Source: Microvirga lotononidis (GTDB lineage: Bacteria > Pseudomonadota > Alphaproteobacteria > Rhizobiales > Beijerinckiaceae). Taken from it: a DNA stretch of 64,000 bases. Numbering within the stretch: the first letter of the stretch is position 1; every line of letters begins with the position of its first letter. Below the pieces are notes generated by a model. That model made no database searches. It had not been told where the DNA came from and worked only from the letters and a program-made list of their open reading frames with translations. Positions 53,945 to 62,628 of the stretch are shown in pieces. The position numbers and the translations under genes were made by a program. Where the stretch lies: NCBI RefSeq assembly GCF_034627025.1, contig NZ_CP141050.1, positions 744,001 to 808,000 on the forward strand, in the 5' to 3' direction.

Positions 53945-56367
53945 GGGCTGACCTTCCATCCGCAGAAGTGGGGAAGCCACGCGGCCGGATCGTCGCCATA
54001 CTGCCTCCGCAGGGCCGCGCACTCCTCAACCGTGTCCCTGTTGCCGGAGAGGACTTCCACAAGATCGCGCATGTCCGACAAATCGAGGCGCGCAATCACC
54101 GAGTCCAAATCATGCTTGATGAGGAACTGACGCGCCTCCGGCTCCGTCGTTCGGACCCACTCAAATTCGCGCCGTGACAGCTTGAAGCCGCCCAGGTAGC
54201 TTGCTTCATCGGCCTTTGGGTTCGGAAAGAACAGGTTGGTTGGGGTCTGCTCAAGCAGGGTATGGGCGATTTCCGCCGATACGATGTCCTTGGCCGATTG
54301 CGTCCCGAAGCCGACGCAGCCGTTGAGCTTACGGATCGTCTTGAGCTTATCGTTGAGGAAGCCCGAGAACTTTTGATCGCGCAGGATCTTCCAGCCTTCG
54401 TCAATGAACAGCATCAAGGGCGTGCCATCCATAAGCCCTTCGATGCGGTGGAAGATGTAGCCGAGAGCCGCCGTGCGCAGATCGTCGTCATCGAGGATCT
54501 TGGTCATGTCGAAGCCGAAGATCCCGTTCCCGGCCGACCATGAATCCACCGGGTTGTTGAACAGCCAGCCCCGCGCGTTCAGCCAGACCTCGAAGCGCGA
54601 GGCCAGGTCGTCGTGCCCTGCCCTCTCCCGGCCCCGCAGAAGCATGGTCACATCTGATAACCGCCGATCCGCAGCCGGCACTTCAAAAATCTGATCGACG
54701 GCTCCCTCGATGATCTTCTCTTGTTCAGCCGAGAGCTCGCGGTTGTCGGCGGGACGGACCATGAAGCGCAGGAGGTTTTTCACAAACTCCCGGTTCCGAG
54801 GCGTGTCGGCTTGCTGAAGCGGGTTGAAGCCGGTCGGAGTGCCGGGTTCCAGGGTCTCATAGCTGCCGCCCACGGCGCGAATGAAGACTTCCGCGCCCTG
54901 GTCCTTGTCGAAATAGGCGCAACGGGGTTGCGGCTGCACCCGCATGGCTTGGGCCATGAGGAAGGAGAGCGCCACGGTCTTGCCGGAGCCGGTTGGACCC
55001 ACGACGGTAAAGTTGCCGACCTGGCGACGGTGGAAATTGAAATAATAGGGCGTGCTGCTGGTCGTTTGCAGCAGGGAGATGGCCGGACCCCAATGGTTGC
55101 CGTCACGGCGACCCGGGGCGAAGTTATGAAGCGAGCTAAAGGCCGTAAAGTTGCGCGAGGTGATGAGAGCCCGGCGCGCGATATAGGGGAAGTTGCCCGG
55201 CATCTGAGCCCAAAAGCAGGGCTCCGCGTTCATGTCCTCCCGAACGACCGTCATCCCGAGCTGTTGCAGCTCGTTTGTCGTGTCCTGAACACACCGCTCC
55301 ATATCGGCCAGCGTGTTGCCGAGGCACATGACCGTCAGGTGATGTTCCCCGAAGACGGCGCGGCCCGTCGTCAGTTCATCCCGAGCGACAGAGATAATCG
55401 CCTCGACTTCCGTTCCGCCTTCGTCCGAGGCCGCAATCTGGCGCTGAACCTTGCCGATCTGTGCCAGGACCGGAGCGCGGTCTTGAATGGCGAACGATTG
55501 TGAAACAATGAACTCGCCCTTGATCTTGAGGAGCCCGTCAAGCATCCCCGGCCCGGTATAGGCGGGATATTCACGGATCGAGACCATGCCGCCATAGCGG
55601 TTATCACCGGTCACAGGACCGCGCAGTTCGAGGGCACGCTTGCCGAAGGTGATCCGACGCGTGGGGAGATAGGTGTCCAGGCCCATGCGCGGCAGAAGCA
55701 TGGGGATCTCGACGCCGCCGTTCAGGAGTTGGCCCAGGAACTCGCAGGGCTCCGAATAGACCGAGCCGTTGCGCGCCACCAGGGACAGGACCCGAGCGCC
55801 ATAGCCGGCGAATTGTTGGGTCAGGTTGTTGACGGCCTCGGCCAGTTCCTTGCGTGCTTCCTTGTCCAGTTCGGACGCCGAGACACCTGCCGCCTTGCGG
55901 AAACCCTTCATGACCCTATCGGCCATGCCGACCTTGCCGGTGAAGCCCTTGCGGATCACGGTCAGGTAGAGGTCATTCACAAACATGCGCTGATCGCGGA
56001 TGCTTGCGGAGTACCGCTCATTCAGAAGGTCACAGAAGGGGTTCGCGAATTTGCCATCGAGCGTCGGCCGAATTTCGCGCCGGATGATATGGGAATAGAC
56101 CGCAAAGCGGCTGTCGTTCAGGGCACGAACAAACGTGTTCCGGCCTTCCAGCTTCAAGTTGATGTCGGCCTGGTCCGCCGTCTGAAAGCAGAAGCCGTCG
56201 AACTTCACAAAGGACATGAGCATGCCGTCCTTCGTGCGAATGGTCTGGTCATCCACATGCCGCAGGTACGGCAGCATATCGGCGATTTTCTTCTCGCGAG
56301 AAGCAACCGCTCCGAAGGACAGGAGAGGACGAACGGCCTTGTTCACTTGGCTCATGCCGGGTCTCAT
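53941..56367 (-). CDS. virB4: VirB4 secretion ATPase
   Basis: About 808 residues. CagE/TrbE N-terminal domain, then Walker A VVGPTGSGKTVALSFLMAQ near residue 450, Walker B TPLMLFIDEGWKIL and GFGTQSAKDIV. The energising ATPase of the channel, needed for pilin extraction and transfer. Starts at 56367 (one base after the virB3 stop) or at 56355 (MSQVNKAV); neither has a strong ribosome site, consistent with coupled translation. Confidence 0.95.
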   Translation of the reverse strand: MRPGMSQVNKAVRPLLSFGAVASREKKIADMLPYLRHVDDQTIRTKDGMLMSFVKFDGFCFQTADQADINLKLEGRNTFVRALNDSRFAVYSHIIRREIRPTLDGKFANPFCDLLNERYSASIRDQRMFVNDLYLTVIRKGFTGKVGMADRVMKGFRKAAGVSASELDKEARKELAEAVNNLTQQFAGYGARVLSLVARNGSVYSEPCEFLGQLLNGGVEIPMLLPRMGLDTYLPTRRITFGKRALELRGPVTGDNRYGGMVSIREYPAYTGPGMLDGLLKIKGEFIVSQSFAIQDRAPVLAQIGKVQRQIAASDEGGTEVEAIISVARDELTTGRAVFGEHHLTVMCLGNTLADMERCVQDTTNELQQLGMTVVREDMNAEPCFWAQMPGNFPYIARRALITSRNFTAFSSLHNFAPGRRDGNHWGPAISLLQTTSSTPYYFNFHRRQVGNFTVVGPTGSGKTVALSFLMAQAMRVQPQPRCAYFDKDQGAEVFIRAVGGSYETLEPGTPTGFNPLQQADTPRNREFVKNLLRFMVRPADNRELSAEQEKIIEGAVDQIFEVPAADRRLSDVTMLLRGRERAGHDDLASRFEVWLNARGWLFNNPVDSWSAGNGIFGFDMTKILDDDDLRTAALGYIFHRIEGLMDGTPLMLFIDEGWKILRDQKFSGFLNDKLKTIRKLNGCVGFGTQSAKDIVSAEIAHTLLEQTPTNLFFPNPKADEASYLGGFKLSRREFEWVRTTEPEARQFLIKHDLDSVIARLDLSDMRDLVEVLSGNRDTVEECAALRRQYGDDPAAWLPHFCGWKVSP

Positions 56368-56368
56368 T

Positions 56369-56659
56369 TTAAGGCGAGTAGGAGTCACCGCCCCAAAAGC
56401 GGCGGTTGCGGGTGAAGGGGCAGCGCCCGAAGCGCACGAGAACAATGTCCATGAAGCGCGCATCCCGAACGGTCAGGATGTAGGCGATTGCGTGCACCGG
56501 GATCACCAGCAAGAACATGAGGAGGTTCTTGGAGTTGATGAAGATCAGGACGACAAGGCAGAACTCCAAAACGAACAAAACGTATGGAATGCCAAGCATC
56601 ATGGGCGGCCTCGTGAGGCCGCCAACCAGAGGATCAATGTGAGGCGCTTCCTCGGACAC
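56369..56659 (-). CDS. virB3: VirB3 inner-membrane protein
   Basis: 96 residues, starting at a GTG whose G is shared with the virB2 TAG stop. PLVGGLTRPPMMLGIPYVLFVLEFCLVVLIFINSKNLLMF and the RDARFMDIV segment match VirB3, with two membrane segments. Works with VirB4, sometimes fused to it. Longer upstream frames overlap virB2 and are not needed: the family is about 100 residues. Confidence 0.92.
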   Translation of the reverse strand: MSEEAPHIDPLVGGLTRPPMMLGIPYVLFVLEFCLVVLIFINSKNLLMFLLVIPVHAIAYILTVRDARFMDIVLVRFGRCPFTRNRRFWGGDSYSP

Positions 56660-57000
56660 TAGAGACCACCGCCGCCCGAGAGAGTTTGGACGATCTGCGC
56701 CCCACCGAAGATAAAGGCGACCCCAACGACGATGGAGAAGCACATCATCCACGGAATGCGGGAGGTCAGGGCGAGGTAGCCGCACACGCTGACGGCAATC
56801 GTGGCGGCTGTGGTGGCGAAGGTTCCGGTCAGGAAGGCCAGGACCTTCGAGAATGCGTTCTCGATAGGCTGGAAGGCCCCGCTCCCGCCGCCCAATTGGG
56901 CGTAAGCGGGATCCGCGCTCACGACAGCGGCAATGAGAGCAATCCCGGCGATCAGCGCCAGGGTGGTAGGATTAGACAGGTAGGCTCGAAGATTGTTCAT
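56659..57000 (-). CDS. virB2: VirB2 major pilin precursor
   Basis: 113 residues from MNNLRAY. A long signal sequence ends at AYAQ, leaving a mature pilin of about 70 residues with two hydrophobic helices (VLAFLTGTFATTAATIAVSVCGYLAL and CFSIVVGVAFIFGGAQIV) typical of VirB2/TrbC. It polymerises into the pilus. AGGA lies about 10 nt before the ATG. Confidence 0.93.
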   Translation of the reverse strand: MNNLRAYLSNPTTLALIAGIALIAAVVSADPAYAQLGGGSGAFQPIENAFSKVLAFLTGTFATTAATIAVSVCGYLALTSRIPWMMCFSIVVGVAFIFGGAQIVQTLSGGGGL

Positions 57001-57013
57001 AAGGGTATCGTCC

Positions 57014-57628
57014 TCAGTCCACATAAAGAACCGAGCCGCCGATCCACTTTTGGCCGGAGGCGTCAGTGCGTGATGCGTCAGGCTCTTGTGCAGCCGTCGC
57101 TTTTTTCCGACTGGCTCCCGAGCGGCTACCGCCCTTCAAGGAGTTGTCGAAACCGTAGTAGGAGTTGGCGACCGTCGCGACGTAGCGCACAGTCTCGGAA
57201 ATTGGGGGGACGCCTTTGGCGTCGTACACGCGCCCAGGGCCGGCGTTGTAGGCCGACAGGATCAGGAAGATGTTGCCGCCGAACTCAGCGGCGAGATCCT
57301 TGAGGAAGGCTACGCCGCCGCGAATGTTCTCGGCCGGGTCGCAGATGTCCTTGACCTTATACATGGCCGCCGTGCCGGGGATCAGTTGCATCGGACCGCG
57401 CGCGTTCTTGTCCGAGTTGACCCGCGCGCCATTGGCGGATTCCTGATCGACAATGGCGAGAGCGAGCTTTGCATCGACGCCCTGCTTTGTGGCCTCTTCT
57501 TCGACCAACTTGCGCACAAGGCCAGCCTCGACGGGCTCGCAGAGCGGAGCCACGTCGGGCGTTCCGGTCGTGGTCGCGTGAGCCGATCCGGCAGCCAGCA
57601 AAAGAGTGAGTACAAGAGCCGGGCGCAT
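57014..57628 (-). CDS. virB1: VirB1 lytic transglycosylase
   Basis: 204 residues. AAGGAGA lies 5 nt before the ATG at 57628 and the product has a signal peptide (MRPALVLTLLLAAGSAHA). SLT domain: AIVDQESANGARVNSDKNARGPMQLIPGTA with the catalytic Glu, then GGNIFLILSAYNAGPG. It opens peptidoglycan for assembly of the system. First gene of the minus-strand operon; only 42 bases separate it from the divergent plus-strand operon. Confidence 0.95.
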   Translation of the reverse strand: MRPALVLTLLLAAGSAHATTTGTPDVAPLCEPVEAGLVRKLVEEEATKQGVDAKLALAIVDQESANGARVNSDKNARGPMQLIPGTAAMYKVKDICDPAENIRGGVAFLKDLAAEFGGNIFLILSAYNAGPGRVYDAKGVPPISETVRYVATVANSYYGFDNSLKGGSRSGASRKKATAAQEPDASRTDASGQKWIGGSVLYVD

Positions 57629-57670
57629 GTGTATCTCCTTGTCTGTCACTAAATATTGCGGTATCACCAA

Positions 57671-58198
57671 ATGAGCAAGCAGAATGTACGAGCAAAAATG
57701 CGAAGTTCAGCACAAATGACAGTGGCGCTTTTGGCGCTCGCAGCCACGCCCGCAGCGGCTCAGGATGCGTCGTTCGGATGCAAGGTTTTGCTTTGCGCGG
57801 CGGCCTCTACGCCGTCATGGACCGGCATTCCCTACTGCGTTCCGGTCATGCAGCAGTTGTTCAAGCAGCTTGCCATGGGAAAGCCGTGGCCGGTCTGTTC
57901 AGAGGGGAATGCGAGCGCGCCCGGCTATGAGCCTTATGAACCTTGTGCGCCTGGAAAGGTCAGCGTTCGCCAGAACGACGAAGGCCACTTCATAACCGAT
58001 GAGCAAGGGGGACAATGCACAGCCCTTGTTGCCGACAACGATCCCCGCTTTAAGGAACTCAACTGTGAAGCCGGTCATGCCTGCATTGATCCCAATGCGC
58101 TTGAGCGGCGGATCGGCAGAGAGAAGCCCTACTATGTCGATCTGGCATATGGCGGGCAGACGAAACGGTTTTGGTTCAGCCTGAACGGCGCAGACTAG
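57671..58198 (+). CDS. Exported protein of the divergent secretion operon, unknown
   Basis: 175 residues, or 166 if the ATG at 57698 is used. Signal peptide MTVALLALAATPAAAQ-like. The mature protein starts DASFGCKVLLCAAAS and has seven or more cysteines, with YCVPVMQQLFKQLAMGKPWPVC and a C-terminal YVDLAYGGQTKRFWFSL. Similar small exported proteins accompany conjugation-type systems, but I cannot name the family. First gene of the plus-strand operon. Confidence 0.78.
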   Translation: MSKQNVRAKMRSSAQMTVALLALAATPAAAQDASFGCKVLLCAAASTPSWTGIPYCVPVMQQLFKQLAMGKPWPVCSEGNASAPGYEPYEPCAPGKVSVRQNDEGHFITDEQGGQCTALVADNDPRFKELNCEAGHACIDPNALERRIGREKPYYVDLAYGGQTKRFWFSLNGAD

Positions 58199-58238
58199 GG
58201 GCGCTCGGGCGTAAACCCGCATCATGAGGAACCCGGTC

Positions 58239-58589
58239 ATGTCCAAGTATAATCCCTACTCGATCTATGATCCGAACTCACCCTACTATGACGACCCGCC
58301 TGTCTACCCGAAGGTATCGGGCGGAACGGGATGGCCGATCCTTTGGGTCGGAGGCTTCGCAGCGTTGTTCTTCTGGTCCTATGTTGCGCCGGTCTTTTAT
58401 ACGCTCGCGTACATTGGCGATTTTCTCTTGCAGTTAGGCAATCCGCGTGGGGTTGTGGAATGGCAAGGGGATAGCTCGACCTACACTATCGTTGTGGCCG
58501 GTCTCACATGCGTTGCGCTCCTTGGGGGCGTCTATTGGCTTCTCCGCCGCGTTTGGCGGTTCGTTCGATCCATCAGGCAGGGGTACTAG
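58239..58589 (+). CDS. Small membrane protein, unknown
   Basis: 116 residues. The N-terminal 30 are rich in Tyr and Pro (KYNPYSIYDPNSPYYDDPPVYP), followed by two membrane segments (WPILWVGGFAALFFWSYVAPVFYTL and YTIVVAGLTCVALLGGVYWLL) and a basic tail (RRVWRFVRSIRQ). AGGA stands 9 nt before the ATG. Probably an inner-membrane part of the secretion locus; family not recognised. Confidence 0.75.
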   Translation: MSKYNPYSIYDPNSPYYDDPPVYPKVSGGTGWPILWVGGFAALFFWSYVAPVFYTLAYIGDFLLQLGNPRGVVEWQGDSSTYTIVVAGLTCVALLGGVYWLLRRVWRFVRSIRQGY

Positions 58590-58590
58590 A

Positions 58591-59034
58591 ATGCGTCTGA
58601 AACAGATCACCATGATTGTGGCGCTTGCCGTTGCCTGGACCTCTCCGGTTCTGGCACAGCAGCAGAAGCTTCCCCCCGGCTACACGCTCAATCCGACGCT
58701 GATGTATAAGAACGTTGCGCAAGACCCGGATGGAATCTGGTCTGCGAACGACCTTGTTCCCGTTGGAAGCCCTGCGCAGCACCCCGACATCGCAATTGCC
58801 CGTGTCTCAACTCCCGCAGGCGAGTGGATCCTTTCACAGATCCTCGGCGGGTGCAGCATGCAGAGCGATTGCCCGTTCCGGCTCATTCTCAAGCGGTCGA
58901 ATGGAAAAGCGGCAAAGGTCGCGGGAGGCGTCTTGGCCGAGGGCGGAACGGCAGTCCTGTCCGCCGACTACTCGAAGATTTTCACAGAGACCTATTCCGG
59001 CGTTGAAACCAACCCCGTTGAGGTGCCGAAATGA
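58591..59034 (+). CDS. Exported protein, unknown (IalB-like features uncertain)
   Basis: 147 residues with signal peptide (MRLKQITMIVALAVAWTSPVLA). Mature part has GEWILSQILGGCSMQSDCPFRLILKRSNGKAA, with a Cys pair. The layout is loosely like small periplasmic proteins encoded beside pilus genes. AGGGG is 8 nt before the ATG; the stop overlaps the next gene by 4 bases. Function not known. Confidence 0.75.
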   Translation: MRLKQITMIVALAVAWTSPVLAQQQKLPPGYTLNPTLMYKNVAQDPDGIWSANDLVPVGSPAQHPDIAIARVSTPAGEWILSQILGGCSMQSDCPFRLILKRSNGKAAKVAGGVLAEGGTAVLSADYSKIFTETYSGVETNPVEVPK

Positions 59035-59762
59035 CCCGCCGTTTCGCGGTCGCCCTGACCCTATCCTACGGCCTTCTGGCCCTGGCCGTACCTGTCAGTG
59101 CGCAGGTGCCGGTGATCGACTCCGCCACGCTCTCGCAGGCGACGCAAACTGCCTCGAACACGGCGGCGATCATGCAGAGCAACCGACAGATCATGCAGAC
59201 CGTGCAGGAGACGTTGAAGGCCGTCACCGGCAACCGGCAGACCGGCTCCATCGCCAGCGCAGCCCTTGGGTCCGGCTTCAATATGTCGGGTGCCCCTTCC
59301 CTCTCCTCAATCCTTGGCGGCGGCCAGATGGCTTGGGGCAATCTCGGAGAGTTCGGGCAGGTTGCGGCCGGCATCATCAACGGCCTCAAGCTGGTGAATA
59401 CCCTGACAGGGATCAGCGGCTCGAATGTCTCCGGCACCGATAAAGCCTATCAGGGAGCCGTGAACACCGCGACGGCCTTGCAAGGGATGGTTGCCGGAAC
59501 GCAGTCCGCCGCCTCCACCCGCACCAGTGCATTCCAGGCGGCAGGCGGTCAGATCGGGACCGCGCGGGACATCAAAGGGTCCATCGACCAGAACAGCCAG
59601 TTGCAGGTGCAAACCGGCCTGACGGTCAACGAACTTATCGGCGTCATGAATGCCGCCAATGGCGCCCTGAACGCACAGCAGATGCAGGAGCTTGCCGGGC
59701 AGGCTCACGCCGCGAAAGTGCTTACCTATGACCGCTCGAAAGCCCGGTTGGTTGCCCCCTGA
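59031..59762 (+). CDS. Second VirB5-like exported protein
   Basis: 243 residues. Signal peptide MTRRFAVALTLSYGLLALAVPVSA, then a helical Gln/Ala/Asn-rich region (QTASNTAAIMQSNRQIMQTVQETL), a glycine-rich middle and a C-terminal helix (NAQQMQELAGQAHAAKVLTYDRSKARLVAP). Its last 14 residues match the VirB5-like protein at 53303, and the overall pattern fits VirB5/TraC-type minor pilins. So each operon encodes one. Confidence 0.8.
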   Translation: MTRRFAVALTLSYGLLALAVPVSAQVPVIDSATLSQATQTASNTAAIMQSNRQIMQTVQETLKAVTGNRQTGSIASAALGSGFNMSGAPSLSSILGGGQMAWGNLGEFGQVAAGIINGLKLVNTLTGISGSNVSGTDKAYQGAVNTATALQGMVAGTQSAASTRTSAFQAAGGQIGTARDIKGSIDQNSQLQVQTGLTVNELIGVMNAANGALNAQQMQELAGQAHAAKVLTYDRSKARLVAP

Positions 59763-59763
59763 C

Positions 59764-59946
59764 ATGACACGATTTCTCTCCCGTTTGGTCACCGCCGCCG
59801 CACTCGGCGTCGCCGTTCTCGGCCTGTCGGCCTGTGCCGGGCACAAGGAACTCAAGGCCCCCTGCTCTCTCTCAGGCCCATATTTCAGCGCATCCGCCTT
59901 CGCCATGGACAGCGATTGCGGCCCCTTGAGGATGCTCAATGAGTGA
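59764..59946 (+). CDS. VirB7-like small lipoprotein
   Basis: 60 residues. Signal peptide with lipobox VLGLSACAGH; mature part of about 37 residues with two more Cys and DCGPLRMLN at the end. VirB7 proteins are lipoproteins of this size that anchor VirB9. None is encoded in the minus-strand operon, so this is the best candidate, though sequence alone cannot prove it. It starts 1 base after the preceding stop and its end overlaps the next gene by 8 bases. Confidence 0.7.
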   Translation: MTRFLSRLVTAAALGVAVLGLSACAGHKELKAPCSLSGPYFSASAFAMDSDCGPLRMLNE

Positions 59947-60535
59947 GGCATTCGCCCCTGTGCGTGGCGCGAGCCGGACGGCCTGCCGAGCCTTGGGTTT
60001 CGCAGGAGCCCTCTTGGCCGCCACCTTGAGCCCGGCCGCCGCGCAAGCTTCGGCCCAGGCGCAACCGGCCTTCGGCATTCCCAAGGACGGCGTGACCTTC
60101 GAGACCGGCGACACCTGGCAGCAGAACGGCCAGAGGATGCGGCTCTATGGGGTCCAAGCCTGCATCCGAGGGACAACATTCACAAACCCGGCTGGAGGAA
60201 CGGTCGATTGCGGCGAGGCGTCCTTGTCCTACCTTGCCGCTGTGATCCGTGACACCTCCCCCTCCTGTGTCCCGGTCGCGCAGATCGCCGGGGCGCCGGC
60301 GACAATCATTGTCGTTTGCACGGCCCAGGTCGGAGGGCAGACCCTCGACCTCGGGACCATCCTGGTTTCCCAGGGTTTCGCGTTTGCCTCATTCTCAAAC
60401 GACGCGAAGCCTGTTTACATGCCCTATCTCGTGGCAGAGTTAACGGCTAAGCAGGCGAAGCGCGGCCTTTGGGCCGCGTCCGACCTGCCCCACCCCAACG
60501 CCCTCTTGTTCAAGACTGTCGGCAATCAGCGATGA
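59939..60535 (+). CDS. Thermonuclease-fold exported protein without catalytic residues
   Basis: 198 residues. Signal region (GFAGALLAATLSPAAAQA), then a staphylococcal nuclease-like fold: QRMRLYGVQACIRGTTF aligns with the RLxGIDAPE active-site strand, and YLVAELTAKQAKRGLWA with the family's C-terminal helix. The Asp and Glu of the active strand are replaced (VQAC in place of IDAPE), so nuclease activity is unlikely. Similar degenerate forms occur in conjugation loci. Overlaps the neighbouring genes at both ends. Confidence 0.78.
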   Translation: MSEAFAPVRGASRTACRALGFAGALLAATLSPAAAQASAQAQPAFGIPKDGVTFETGDTWQQNGQRMRLYGVQACIRGTTFTNPAGGTVDCGEASLSYLAAVIRDTSPSCVPVAQIAGAPATIIVVCTAQVGGQTLDLGTILVSQGFAFASFSNDAKPVYMPYLVAELTAKQAKRGLWAASDLPHPNALLFKTVGNQR

Positions 60536-61146
60536 GTTCACGTAGCAAATACATCAGCGAATGGAAAAAGGCTCAGAAGGCGCTCTTGCCCGATATGAGG
60601 GAGACCAAGGCGTTCGTGAGCTCTGAGACCTATGACCAGCTCGTTGAGCTAGCGCAGAGCCGCAACGAACGCCTGCCGCTGACAATCGGGCGGGTTCTGG
60701 ATTTCGCCCTCAGCGTCATTCACCAGAAGGAGCCCGAGGAGCTAAAGCCCGAGCCGATTGTTTCGGCCACTCTCGAGGTCCCGGCCGAGGCGCTGTTGAA
60801 GGCCATCCTCGCCAGCCGGTTCCCGACTGACACCGGAGCGGCGCGGCTGCGCCAGTTCGCTTTCGTGCAGATCCTGGCCGAGCACAACGCCCGAGGCGAG
60901 GGGCTGTCCTCGACCGAGCTTGCGAACCTGACAGGCGGATTCCGGTCGCAGATGGATCTTATGGCAAAGTTGCTCATGGGGCGCGGGATCATCACCCGTA
61001 AGCACGCGACCGGCCATAAGGGCGCGAAGAACGTCAAGCTCTTGATGATCGCGAAAGACGCGCTCAAGAACCTGAACGACGCCCACATTGCCGAGACCGG
61101 CGAGCCGATCGAGGGGATCAAGGAACTCAAGAAGATGGGCCGGTAA
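60532..61146 (+). CDS. Probable winged-helix DNA-binding protein of the operon
   Basis: 204 residues, soluble. The C-terminal part, GLSSTELANLTGGFRSQMDLMAKLLMGRGIITRKHATGHKGAKN, has the form of a winged helix with recognition helix and basic wing; the N-terminus is Lys-rich (SKYISEWKKAQKA). No known family matched with confidence. It could regulate the two divergent operons or process DNA. Last gene before the terminator; its ATG overlaps the previous stop. Confidence 0.7.
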   Translation: MSSRSKYISEWKKAQKALLPDMRETKAFVSSETYDQLVELAQSRNERLPLTIGRVLDFALSVIHQKEPEELKPEPIVSATLEVPAEALLKAILASRFPTDTGAARLRQFAFVQILAEHNARGEGLSSTELANLTGGFRSQMDLMAKLLMGRGIITRKHATGHKGAKNVKLLMIAKDALKNLNDAHIAETGEPIEGIKELKKMGR

Positions 61147-61189
61147 GGTCTCCCCTAGCGGCCCCGCAGCCGACACAGCCTAAAACGAG

Positions 61190-61221
61190 AAAGGCCGGTC
61201 CGTATCACAGACCGGCCTTTT
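61190..61221. terminator. Bidirectional rho-independent terminator
   Basis: An 11-bp perfect stem (AAAGGCCGGTC at 61190-61200 with GACCGGCCTTT at 61210-61220), a 9-nt loop, and T-runs on both strands. It lies between the convergent plus-strand operon and the serralysin gene. Confidence 0.9.
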
Positions 61222-61226
61222 CCCTG

Positions 61227-62567
61227 TCAGATCACCAGAAAGTCTTTGTGCGTGAGTGCCAGGCCCTTCTTGAGTTGCGCGAAGGCGAAGGCTTCGCCCG
61301 GTCCCGAGCCGTCAGGATCATACGACACCAAGCCGGTCTTCTTGTCGTAGATGATGAAATCGTTGCCGTCCGCGGCCGCCGATCCCACCTTGAAGAAGCT
61401 CTTTGCCAGATCGCCCTTTTTCGTCAGGGCCGTGAAGACGGTCCGGCTCAGCCAGATCGTGTCATCCTTCACGTTGAAATCCGTGATCCGGTCGATGTCG
61501 CCGTTCGTGGGGTCCGTGTCGAACACGAACGCATCCTTGCCAGCGCCGCCCGTCAGAACGTCCGAGCCCCACCCGCCATAGAGCTTATCGTCCCCGGCCC
61601 CGCCGTTGAGGGTATCGTCGCCAAGGCCGCCGTAGAGGGTGTTCTTGGCGCTGTTGCCGATCAACACATCATTGCCGTCGCCGCCAATGGCTTTCTCGAT
61701 CACGGTCTTAGGACCGATTGAGACCGTGGCCGTGAGATATTGGCCCATGGCCCACTCAATCGGGGCGCTCAAGCTGCTGAACTTGCCTTCGCGCAGGTCA
61801 ATGGTGACACCCACGGTCCCGACGTATTTGATCGTATCGTTGCCGCCGGCGTCATCAATTGTCTGCCAATACTTCTGCCCCTCCTCGAAGACATACGTGG
61901 TGTTGCCCGCATTATGTTTCGCGTTGCGTCCGTAGAGCGCCTGGATCGCCAGAAGGTCATTATACATGGGGGTGGTCGGGTAGAAGTCTGGTCGGTTGGA
62001 TTCCCCCGTTCCAACAGCATTGTATGCCATCACCGTGTAGAGCAGGCTGTCGTGTTGCAGACCGCTCTTCCCACCGCCGCCTTTGTCGGTAGGATGTTTG
62101 AGGCCGAGAGCATGACCGATTTCGTGCATGATGAGCTTGGCGCCGTGAATGCCCGCCGCTGCGCTCACGTCTGAGGTTGACGATATCCAGACATCCCCGC
62201 CGCTTGGGTTGGATGAAGGATAGTAGCCATAGCCGCCTGAGATGTCCGGGCTTTTCACAAACCGGAGCTCGCCGACCTTACTGCTGGTTTCGGTGACTTG
62301 GGAGAACTTGAGCCCCGAGACGTCAGACCACTGCTTGAGGGCATTCTTGATCCCGGCGACTTCCGTTTCGTTGTAGGTCTCGACTGCACGCTTCGTGTAA
62401 ACGTACTTGGACACCTCTGGACGTGCCACGCTCCACGTCAATGTCACGCCCTTGCCGACATCGCCGCCCCACTTAACGCCATTGAGAAGTGTTTTGGCTT
62501 TGCCAATCGCAGGAAACGCATCGCCATAAAAGGTCGCCGGAACGGTGTTGCGCTTAGGTGTTGCCAC
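61227..62567 (-). CDS. Serralysin-like RTX zinc metalloprotease
   Basis: 446 residues. Zinc motif HEIGHALGLKH at residues 148-158 and a Met-turn VMAY about 30 further on identify peptidase family M10. From about residue 275 come Ca-binding nonapeptides (GGDGNDVLIGN, GGLGDDTLNGGAGDDKLYGGWGSD). The C-terminal end suits a type I secretion signal; there is no N-terminal signal peptide. No ABC exporter is nearby. Start is GTG with AGGGG 8 nt upstream. Probable secreted protease acting on host or environmental proteins. Confidence 0.94.
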   Translation of the reverse strand: MATPKRNTVPATFYGDAFPAIGKAKTLLNGVKWGGDVGKGVTLTWSVARPEVSKYVYTKRAVETYNETEVAGIKNALKQWSDVSGLKFSQVTETSSKVGELRFVKSPDISGGYGYYPSSNPSGGDVWISSTSDVSAAAGIHGAKLIMHEIGHALGLKHPTDKGGGGKSGLQHDSLLYTVMAYNAVGTGESNRPDFYPTTPMYNDLLAIQALYGRNAKHNAGNTTYVFEEGQKYWQTIDDAGGNDTIKYVGTVGVTIDLREGKFSSLSAPIEWAMGQYLTATVSIGPKTVIEKAIGGDGNDVLIGNSAKNTLYGGLGDDTLNGGAGDDKLYGGWGSDVLTGGAGKDAFVFDTDPTNGDIDRITDFNVKDDTIWLSRTVFTALTKKGDLAKSFFKVGSAAADGNDFIIYDKKTGLVSYDPDGSGPGEAFAFAQLKKGLALTHKDFLVI

Positions 62568-62601
62568 GATCTTGCCCCTTACATTCAGCCTAGTATAGCA
62601 G

Positions 62602-62621
62602 GCGTTCTATTGCTAGAACGC
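62602..62621. repeat. Stem-loop between the IalB-like and serralysin genes
   Basis: GCGTTCTA-TTGC-TAGAACGC, a perfect 8-bp stem with 4-nt loop, without a clear T-run. Possible attenuator, weak terminator or operator. Confidence 0.4.
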
Positions 62622-62628
62622 TTGCCGG

